This document shows, in pieces, positions 55,600 through 64,000 of a DNA stretch of 64,000 nt. Made by a program: the position numbers and the translations under genes. Every line of letters starts with the position of its first letter. Positions within the stretch are counted from its first letter, which is position 1. The notes below the pieces were generated by a model. That model worked only from the letters and a program-made list of their open reading frames with translations. It did not search any database and was not told the DNA's origin. The DNA lies in contig CM055099.1 in the NCBI GenBank assembly GCA_029204225.1, positions 58,996,982 through 59,060,981 of the forward strand. The letters are read 5' to 3'. This DNA is from Diphasiastrum complanatum. Taxonomy: Eukaryota; Streptophyta; Lycopodiopsida; Lycopodiales; Lycopodiaceae.

Positions 55600-56679
55600 C
55601 TAATCTGAACTATTTTCTAGAGAGAAAAAACCACGAAGGTTTGCTTTTCTTGCTTTCACACTGCTGAGCGAGGGTCCCATGCAGACAGGAATGTTCAACA
55701 GTGGATTCACACGAGCACTTGCATAATGGGGGCCATGTACTATGCTAGCACTTTTTGTATATTGGGTGTGTGGTAGAGCTTTGGCCTTCTCCTGCAACTG
55801 CCCAGCATTGTTGTCGCCGGGGCTGTTCCTGCCATTTTCCAACTTTCTCATTGCAATTCTTCTCAGCAAGTTGTTTGCACTCGGTGTGGAGGACTTCTTC
55901 CTGCCTCTGAACTGAATCATCCCCGTAATAACGTTCATCTTGCTCAAGAATATTGGATGCTTGTTCACGTTCTTCCTCCTCACAGGGAAGGTTCTTCTAG
56001 AGCTTGGAGAGCTGCAGAAAACTCGATCGCTTCCTGTGGCCCTCATATGCTCGCTCTCTACAGAATTCATACAAGGAAGAACAGCATAGGACGTTGAACA
56101 AGGAGTATCTTTGATAGGAGAGGCATAAGATCCAGCTGAGTTGCAGGACTCTGGCGACATCACACGTGAGGAATAGCTATGATCTGAACACGGTACAGTA
56201 TCCAGAGCTATTGATGAGCTTTTGGACATGACTTGACCCACATCATCCGTCTCTGCCGAGTTTCCCATCGGTCTATTTCCGAAACAAAATGTGAAGAAGT
56301 GCAACCTCTCTTTCTCTGGATTTGCATCATCTTTTAACTTCTGAAACTGGCCTTTGGTGAATTTGAATACCTCCCTAAGCTTCTTGGTCCACTTCGGAGC
56401 TTTCATAGCCAAAGCGGGAAGCAAAGGTGAAGCGACTGTGAGCTTCTCTATGGGTTGCTGCACCTCTGTGCTAACCCTCTTGCTCTTAGCATCCAATACT
56501 TGACACATATGGCGGAAATTGGACTGAAGCGGAAGAAGTTTCCCATCAGAAAAGAGCTCGTCCGCAAACTTCATACCTCCAGTGGATAAAGCTCCAACAT
56601 TGCTCTTAGGCATAAATTCAAATTCTGAAGAACAAGAATTGTCCTCCCCATTGCAAGTTTCCATGATATTTACTTCCAT
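55600..56679 (-). CDS. MAKR/DUF1645-like regulator, 359 residues
   Basis: Single open frame from ATG 56677-56679, with an in-frame TGA shortly upstream that supports this start (Met6 is an alternative). Residues 19-23 (EFEFM) and 38-51 (FADELFSDGKLLPL) match the signature of plant membrane-associated kinase regulators and DUF1645 proteins (usually SADELFSNGxIxPL). A basic segment, residues 95-116 (PKWTKKLREVFKFTKGQFQKL), may bind acidic membrane lipids. Ser-rich middle and basic C-terminal half (VRRKNVNKHPIFLSK, RGRKKSS). Known members such as BKI1 and MAKRs sit at the plasma membrane and restrain or relay receptor kinases; that role here is inferred. No stops or shifts: probably a working host gene, in contrast to its surroundings. 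Confidence 0.7.
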   Translation of the reverse strand: MEVNIMETCNGEDNSCSSEFEFMPKSNVGALSTGGMKFADELFSDGKLLPLQSNFRHMCQVLDAKSKRVSTEVQQPIEKLTVASPLLPALAMKAPKWTKKLREVFKFTKGQFQKLKDDANPEKERLHFFTFCFGNRPMGNSAETDDVGQVMSKSSSIALDTVPCSDHSYSSRVMSPESCNSAGSYASPIKDTPCSTSYAVLPCMNSVESEHMRATGSDRVFCSSPSSRRTFPVRRKNVNKHPIFLSKMNVITGMIQFRGRKKSSTPSANNLLRRIAMRKLENGRNSPGDNNAGQLQEKAKALPHTQYTKSASIVHGPHYASARVNPLLNIPVCMGPSLSSVKARKANLRGFFSLENSSD

Positions 56680-57700
56680 ATCACGAGGAACGGGTCAGTA
56701 GAGAAGGATATTAACGAGTTTGATAGAGGACCCTCAATTCTAATCCGGCATTCATGAATTGCCTGTCAGAACATTTTCTACCATCGTAAAGATGAATATC
56801 GCTCAAAGCTTCCTTTAGTCGCAAATTTCTTTTGAATCTTGTAAGTTATAATTATGCTCCATGCGTTCCTGAAACATCGACTCCACGTTATTCTCCACGT
56901 AATTTAATCCGGATCGGCACAAAAATTATTCAACCTGCTTGCAGCTATAAGACTATCGGCACTTAAGCTGAAACCAGTAACCTATGTAATCTGCTATTTG
57001 ATATAGTTGTTAGTTCACTTTCTACTGCCAGGCAACTGTCATCATTTAACAGCTATAAAAGTTACAAAGCCTTCAATAGATTGCGAAACTAAGACCCCAA
57101 ATAGAGCTGGTTTATTGCAAAAAAATCTAAATCCTCACTTCCAAGCTCCATGCAGTAGCTAGACCAGAACCAACCCAACTTATATCTGAATAAAAGCTTC
57201 ACATCCATGAAAGAACAAAAGACAGCAGCACAGAGTGAAAGGACCGTGCAGCCGACAGCGGATTTAAATCTTAAGAACAAGCTGTAAGAGAATCATCATA
57301 CAAACACCAAAGGCGGAAATACAATGATACAATCCAACTGGTTACTGAGTCTAGACTCTAAACTACCACAAAACGTTCCTAAATTGCCAGTATGTAAAGC
57401 AGTTCAATGCAAGCGCAAACTTGCAGATTACGCAAATAAATCGTGCACCTTTAGCATGAAAGCTTGATACGTATGATCTGAGCAAACAGCAAACAAAAGA
57501 AGTTTCCCGCACTCGCACTCTTGAGGAGATCATCGAAGAATGAAACGAAGGTAAACAGCGATGGAGAAAGCGCAGCGAGCAGCACGCTCTCTCTAGACTC
57601 TAGACCCGAAATAATGCAGCATTCATTATGGGAATTTATATCCAGATTGAAGAAGAAAGGAAGACAGGTCACAGGGAGGAGGGGGGTCTACCCTCTACCG
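56680..57700 (-). promoter_or_regulatory. 5' region of the MAKR-like gene with TATA box
   Basis: A TATAAAT box on the minus strand (57634-57640) is followed by a CT-rich start area with TCTAGAGAGAGCG. The ATG is about 930 bases downstream, so the 5' leader is long and may contain an intron; I cannot fix splice sites. No other gene is visible here. Confidence 0.45.
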
Positions 57701-58658
57701 TCTTGTATTAAAATTTAAGTGGTCAATGGTCTATTGGGTGGGTACCCTACGTAGTAAGTATGGTACCCATCCCGACCATCAATTTTGGCAGCTTCATCTT
57801 ACTTAGGAATACGAAAATACGTGCCAGAATTTTTTGAGTTGTGGCAAAATCGCTATGTTTAGGGTCGCTCATTAAATTGGCTGCAATGCTCCTTCCTTAT
57901 CACACAAAGGGCTCCATACACATTTATGCTATAAAGTCCAGACTCCATACACATTTTTTCATCAAAATCAAAATCTGTACTATTTACCAAATATGATGTC
58001 ATGTGCTTGGTTTTTTTTAAAGCTTTGAAACTATGTATAGTGGTACTCTATTATGATGATTTGTTAAGAGTTGAGTTGTCATTCTCATGATCTCCTTAAA
58101 TCTCATGATAATCTCTAAAAGTTTAGTCATTTTTTAGGTGACTTTGAGAATTGTTTTTCTATTTTCTACTTGTTTGAATGTATTGTAGACACAACGGCAT
58201 CGTGAGATAGATTACGCACATGCTTTAAAGCCCGTGCGTCCTGCTTGTACGCCCTCCCGCACCCGATTGTACACCCCGTTCCCAGGTTCCAATACCATCG
58301 GCGCCTGGGAACCAGCTACTGGCGACCCGACTCCCTGCACCATCCCATAGGCAAATGGGGGAGTTGTCCAATGTGGCCTTAAGTGGAAACTTTCCCATAA
58401 CTTGCATGTGTGTGTGCCCAGGAGAGTTGGTGCATCGCCTATGCTCGGGACCCAGTGGGTGCCGATGCCCGGTGCCCAATGGGTGCTCGGGACAAGGTGG
58501 TGCCCCGAGAAAAGCTGGGCGTTAGAACGCAGACAGTGGGCACTTGCAAGCGCGACATATGGGCTCATAGGAAAGCGAGTGCCAGGAGTCGAGACAAGCC
58601 GGGTCACCGCTGCCCGAAAAAATGGAGCCGCAAAAAAATATTTTTTTAGGGCACCTGT

Positions 58659-58683
58659 CCCCCCCCCCCCCCCCCCGCCCCCC
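58659..58683. repeat. Poly-C tract
   Basis: Eighteen C's, one G and six C's. It makes false glycine or proline runs in overlapping frames. Confidence 0.85.
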
Positions 58684-60440
58684 TCGTCAGACGCCAACAG
58701 CCGGGTGTCAGACATAAGGGGTGATACCGAGGGGAGTGGAGGTACAACCTTGTGCGAAGGCAAACATTATTGTGATATTTTAAAATACTTTGCTCTTTAG
58801 CAACAAATTAATTCATATTGTCTTTGAATGTAGTACAAGTATACACAATATCTAATTGTGCCAAGCTTAACCATGGAGCCATGCATTTGGCCAAGCTTAA
58901 ACATAGAGTCACAATTTTAGCTTATGTTTGTCTCTCAAGGCACAATATGCAACTCTACGCCAATGCCAATGCAAAGGACAATACACTTAACATTTGAAAC
59001 AAAATTATGTAGCAAAATCTAGTGCAAAACTCTCATATACATATGAATCAAAGGCTGTAAATAATGTAAAAATATAAAATGACCAATTTAAAAATGCTAG
59101 AAATAACATACACAAAAATACTAGAAAAATACGCATACATTAATGCAAACCATTGGTTGATTGACTCTCACATCGTCACAATGCTTTAATCTTTTATTGT
59201 TAATATATATCTACATGTCATTCAAAACATGAATAATTTCATCAAGATAACTAACTACCTCATGATATTAATGGTTAAAAATATTTTAAAAAATTTGTAT
59301 CATAATGATCAAAATTTGAAATACATTTAAGACCTTTTATTGATATGCATTAAATAAATGTTAAGCTTAACCAATATTATGATTTTTTTTTCAAAAAAAT
59401 AATATCTTGTGTGGAATATATTCATCTTGATTGTGACTTAAATGAAACCAAGTATCAAACAAATGTTTAAAATTAGAAGCGAATTGTCAAAATTTATGCA
59501 AAAAGCCTACTCCTACACAATCAAGATTCTAAATTAATTTTCAAATTCAATGTGAATACTTCTTTCAAAAGTAGCTCCCATAGCCACACTCAAACTAGTA
59601 ATTGTAATTGTAGAGTGTTGAGGATTTTTGGAAAAAGTCCAACGTCTATTAATGATAATGAAATGTTCATCTTTGCATGACATCTACATAACTTTGGCCC
59701 TATGGAAAAAGCTAATCATTTTCATCCTCAATCAAACCGTTTCAAATTTGAAACCAGAGGTGCCTTTATCTACAAATGCTACATAGCTAATTGCATGCTC
59801 ATTTGAACTTTATTACCTTTAGAATCCTTTGGATTTGTCAATAAACTAGAACCATTTGTCTCTAGATTTGAAATGCTTGAACTACTTCCTTTAATTATTG
59901 TCATATAACTAGTAACTCTTATGAATAAATTCATCAAACACACAAGTAGAACATTTTGCAAAATGAAAACAAAACATCACTCAAAACCATAAACGATAAA
60001 AAAATCACAAAAATTAATCATTTGAAAAACATGTCATGTTTGACATCATAATACTATAAAGTACCTTGGCAGCAAGGGATTCTTTAAATCTCATCTTCAA
60101 GGGCATCTTTCATATGCTTTTTATTCTTAAGCAAACCCAAACTCAAACTCACATGTTACAAAGCTCCATCACCAATCCCTTTTTTATGCCGACTATGGAA
60201 AAAATAACAATCAACAAATGTCAGAAATACTATGCAATAAAAAGAAAAGAAAAGAATAAAAGACAAATTAAAAATTACTTGAAGATGTTACTAAGCATTT
60301 CACTTTTTGATGATGATGACCAATGAGTTGCATTCCAACTTCTACAAGAGTTGCAACTACATCCATTCGGTTGACATCAAGACCTCAATAGTTTTCATTT
60401 GTGATTTTCATGTCATTAATACCAAACATACTTGCAAGTT

Positions 60441-60499
<59 letters not shown>

Positions 60500-60500
60500 G
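60441..60500. repeat. TA and TATG microsatellite
   Basis: (TA)n for about 23 bases, then ATGT and ATATATATG units. Confidence 0.85.
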
Positions 60501-60874
60501 TTCTCTCTATATTTTTACCAATTGACCACGTAGAAAACCAAACATCAAAAGACTACTTCCACTTTACAGGAGGTTTCAAAAACATTATATGGGAAGTGAG
60601 TAGTGTTTACCAACTAGTGACTAGCAACATTGTTGTGGGACTTACCAATAGAGATGTTAAAGACAATCCCAAACTACTTTGTACCACTAATCATGACCAA
60701 GGACAAAGTGTTGAATTTCACATGTGTGGATTGTCCACTACATGTACTTGTGATCTCCTAAGGTGTGTAGATGCACCAAGATCAAGACTGATTGAGATTC
60801 AAGATCTATCTTTGATTCTATGGCAAAAACACACTACTACATGCATTCAATCACTTCCAACTCTCACTCACACG

Positions 60875-61445
60875 TGTGGGAAGTATTCAAAAAATAATCT
60901 AAGTAAAAACAAGCTGCTCTCCTCGGGTAGAGAGAGAAAATGCATCATGAGCTCTCGGGTAGAGAGAGAAAGCTAGAAATCCAATAACTCACAAAATCCA
61001 TGAAATCACCAAATCAATTGCATTCAAAATGAGGAGTACAATGATACTAGTAGGTCCACGAGCTACCACTATGCTTAACTATGATTGGACCATATTTTGT
61101 CACCTCTTGATCCTATTGGATCATTGATCTATGCACCTCTTAATTCTATTGGACTATATTCAAGCACACCTCAATTTCCTATTGGACCTCACAAGGTTCC
61201 ACCTCTAAGTCCTATTGGACCTCTTGGAATTCATCAAACAGAAACTTTACACTTGTCTACACTCTAATTAGCAAGTGTTTAGCCTCTTACTCTATTTTGG
61301 CTCAATAGTGGCATTACAAGTGGAAATGCATAATTTGTCATCTATGCCAAATTTATTCCTATCAACATCCTACACCTAGATGCTTGATGTAAAAAAGAAT
61401 AAGACCCCTACATCTAACATAGATAATCTTTTTCAATTCTTCACA
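60875..61445 (-). repeat. 3' LTR of the right-hand Copia element
   Basis: About 571 bases, minus-strand TGTGAAGAATTG to GAATACTTCCCACA. The right edge is followed by a GGAGGAG tract (minus), fitting a polypurine tract. The left edge is chosen from the terminal similarity (TGTG...CACA); no second LTR is in the window to confirm it. Contains two copies of CTCGGGTAGAGAGAGAAA. Confidence 0.6.
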
Positions 61446-61463
61446 CTCCTCCTAAAAAATTAT

Positions 61464-62791
61464 CTATGAAGATTTGAGCATTGATCTTGATATAACTCCA
61501 AGATTAGATCTATGCTTGATGAAAGCACTTTTGCTCAAAGGCTTGGTGAGTAGATCGGCAATACAAGAGGACGAGTTGACATGCTCCAAATAGATTTCTC
61601 CTCCAATAAGCTTTTCTCTCACAAAATGGTGTGCCACTTCTATGTGCTTGCTTCTTGCATGAAATATGGGATTATTGGCAAGAGCTTGGGCCGAGATGTT
61701 ATCACACTTGATCATTGATCTAGATCATCCTCCTTGATGCACTTTAGTTCCATTAATAACCTCTTGATCCAAAGCACTTCTTTGGTAGTTGTAGTGAGTG
61801 CTTTGTACTCGGCCTCACATGAAGAGAGAGATATAGTATCTTGCTTTTTGGAAAGCCAAGATATTAGATTGCCTCCAAGAAAGATAGTGTATGCACTAAT
61901 AGACTTTCGATCCATCTTGTCACTTGCAAAGTCCGAATCCGAGTAGCCAATAATGGATAGATCTTCACTTTTATAGAGTAGATCATAATCACAAGATGAA
62001 GATACATATCTTAGAATCCTCTTGGCCATCTTCCAATGATGGATCTTAGGATCTTGCATAAATTGACTCAATTTGTGCACACAAAAACTAAGATCGGGCC
62101 TAGTAATGGTAAGCCAAATCAAGGAGCCTACAAGACTCCTAAAAAGTGTGATGTCCTCAAAGGATCTTTCATCACCTTTATTAGGATCTTTTACAATTTG
62201 CTCCATTGGAGTATCTATGCTCTTAGAATTTTCCATATGGAATTTTTTCAACATAGAGTGAGCATCTCTAGATTGGCATATAAAGACATGATTTTCATAA
62301 AAATCAATTTCTAGGCCTAGGATGTAATGTATCTCTCCTAGATCTTGCATTTTAAACTCACATCCGAGTGCTAGCTTGGTTTCATCAACTAGCTTGATAC
62401 AACTTCCACAAAGAATAATGTCATCAACATAAATTAGAAGAATGACAATATTGCTATCAACAAACTTTAGATACATGGAAGGATCATAGTCACTAAGAGT
62501 AAATCCTAGTGAGATAAGAAAAGAGTTAAGTCTTGAATACCATGATCTTGGTGCTTGCTTGAGTCCATAAAGACTTTTGAAGAGCAAGCACACTTTGGAC
62601 TCATCCTTGATGAATCCTTGAGGTTGTTCCAAATAGATCTCCTCCTCAAGATAACCATTTAGAAAAGCATTGGATACATCTAATTGGAACACCTTCCACT
62701 TGAAAAAACAAGCAAGAGAAATAAGAATTCTTATTGTCACCATCTTTGCAACGGGTGCAAAGGTCTCCTCATAATCAAGACCATGGATTTA
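61464..62791 (-). pseudogene. Copia reverse transcriptase and RNase H, frameshifted
   Basis: Main frame 61712-62743: QLDVSNAFLNGYLEEEIYL, LYGLKQAPRSWYSRLNSF, catalytic LIYVDDIIL, VGSLIWLTITRPDLSF, YSDSDFASD and LSSCEAEYKAL. The frame ends at 61712 and the RNase H end (NNPIFHARSKHIEVAHHFV) is in another frame at 61464-61715, so there is a small indel near 61712. Upstream, TAA at 62789-62791 splits it from the integrase frame. Related to, but clearly different from, the Copia at 41224-47171. Confidence 0.88.
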
Positions 62792-64000
62792 AGCAGATCC
62801 TTTGGCACATAATCTTGCTTTATGCTTGTTGATGGTGCCATCATGATTGAACTTGATCCGAAATACCCACTTGCAACCAATCACATGCTTGTTGGAAGGA
62901 GGATCCACAAGCTCCCAAGTATTGTTGGTGATCAATGCATCATACTCTTGCTTCATGGCATCATACCACTCCTTGGTATTGAGTGCCTCTTGTACATTCT
63001 TTGGCTCTTCATGAGAGACATAAAAAACATAATTAGTGGAATCAAGATCCACTTGTTTGCCTTTGTCAACATATGAGAGCCTCTTAGGCTCGGATCTATC
63101 TCTCATGGATCTTCTTGGTGAGAAAATCCGAGGAGAGTCTTCTTCAAATCTTGACCCCATCACATCATGATTGTCTTCAAAATCAATAATTGGTGATGCA
63201 TACATAGACTTCTTGATCTCGGCCTCTTCAAAAGGTGAGTGTTGATCTTCATGAAAGACAACATCTCTACTTTCAATAACTTGAGAAGTAGAGAGTATAA
63301 AGACTCTATAGGCCTTCTTGGTGGATGAGTATCCAACCATGATCCCTTTGCATGCACTAGGATCTTCCTTCTTCCTTGTTTCCAAGGGAATATGGACAAA
63401 GCATACATCCAAATCTCTAAGGTGATCAACCTTAGGCTTCTTCAAATATAAGATTTCATATGGTGACTTTCCTCCAAGAGCTATATGTGGGAGCCTATTG
63501 CAAAGATAATTGGCACAGTTAATGGCTTCTTCCCAAAAATCTTTGGGCAAAGATGCCTCAATTCTCATAGATTTTGCACATTCACATAGAGATCTATTCT
63601 TTCTCTCGGCCACTCCATTTTGAGATGGAGAGTAGGCACAAGAAAACTCTCTTTTAATGCCTTCAAGCTCACAAAAATCTTGAAATTTATTGGAGATATA
63701 TTCACCACCTCCATCACTTCTAAGAGCTTTAATCTTGAATGAGAATTGCTTCTCTACATAAGCTTTGAAAATAAGGAAATGATCAAACACCATAGATTTT
63801 GAAGCAAGAAGATATATCCAAGTGAATCTTGTGTAATCATCAATGAAAGTAACAAAACAAGTGGCTCCTCCCTTGCTTGTAGTTGATGAGAAATGCACAT
63901 CCGAGTGGATTAACTCCAAAGGATGCTTGCTTTTGATAGAAGATCTTGTAAATGGCTTTTTGTAAGATTTAGCAATAGCACAAGCCTCACAAGGCTTGAT
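62792..64000 (-). pseudogene. Copia integrase and start of reverse transcriptase, runs off the window
   Basis: Open on the minus strand from the right edge (CEACAIAKSYKKPF, the GAG-pre-integrase end) through an integrase core with HSDVHFSS, LRSDGGGEY and VAERKNRS (D, D, E present), SRDVVFHE, an acidic linker, and the first reverse transcriptase strings (NTWELVDPPSNKHVIGC, WVFRIKFNHDGTINKHKARL). It stops at TAA 62789-62791, probably from CAA; the frame then continues with GLDYEETFAPVA. Gag, leader and 5' LTR should lie to the right of the window. Confidence 0.88.

Larger units (their letters stand above)
57701..60874. other. Intergenic with GC-rich island and microsatellites
   Basis: 57720-58190 and 58770-60430 are AT-rich with no gene. 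58212-58763 is a GC-rich island with overlapping frames on both strands, partly low-complexity (repeated GGTGCCCGA-type words), containing a run of 18 C's at 58659-58676. A TA/TATG microsatellite lies at 60441-60500. The plus frame 60401-60976 runs through the microsatellite and is not called. Confidence 0.5.

Noticed and set aside
58212-58763. A 183-codon minus frame and overlapping plus frames
   Set aside because: They cross a poly-C tract that makes glycine or proline runs, are open in several frames at once because of GC bias, and have no recognisable motif.
60401-60976. A 191-codon plus frame
   Set aside because: Its start runs through a TA/TATG microsatellite and the rest shows no domain or splice support.

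Overview
The window is nuclear DNA from a land plant with a large, repeat-rich genome. The signs are Copia and Ty3/gypsy LTR retrotransposons with initiator-tRNA-Met primer sites, GT-AG introns, a MAKR/DUF1645-type regulator gene and many nested non-autonomous LTR elements. The exact lineage cannot be told; a fern, lycophyte or gymnosperm would fit. I see no CRISPR, operon or organellar content.

Layout: 1-4.5 kb holds a decayed minus-strand, intron-containing gene resembling N4/N6 DNA methylases. 4.5-9.5 kb is a degenerate Copia element whose pol ORF carries two integrase modules in tandem. 12.1-24.9 kb is a scrambled field of two related LTR families, here called A (about 0.9 kb LTRs, with Ty3/gypsy protease and integrase/chromodomain remains) and B (about 1.2 kb LTRs, no pol). 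An unidentified spliced minus-strand gene at 22-23.3 kb is interrupted by an A element. 24.9-40.5 kb is a four-level nest: a Ty3/gypsy element has a B element (E1, plus) in its primer-site region, E1 has a second B element (E2, minus) in its leader, and E2 has a solo A LTR in its leader. Target duplications support each B and solo-A step. An inversion between facing LTRs then flipped a short leader piece.

40.5-47.4 kb is a divergent histone H3-like gene on the minus strand, split inside the histone fold by a nearly intact Copia element (41224-47171) and cut at its C-terminal end by an A-LTR fragment. It appears to share a compact, ACGTG-rich divergent promoter with an unidentified spliced plus-strand gene (48.3-49.7 kb). 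49.7-50.9 kb has a decayed minus-strand ORF with a CxxC motif. 50.9-54.5 kb is a non-coding LTR element. The clearest intact host gene is the 359-residue MAKR-like ORF at 55600-56679 (minus). From 60.9 kb to the right edge is another minus-strand Copia element that leaves the window.

Most coding sequence is therefore retroelement-derived and broken by stop codons that mostly look like C-to-T or G-to-A changes. The host content is a MAKR-like gene, an H3-like pseudogene, two unidentified spliced genes and a methylase-like relic. Coordinates of LTR ends marked TG...CA come from direct comparison of copies. Boundaries of internal fragments are approximate to about 10 bases.
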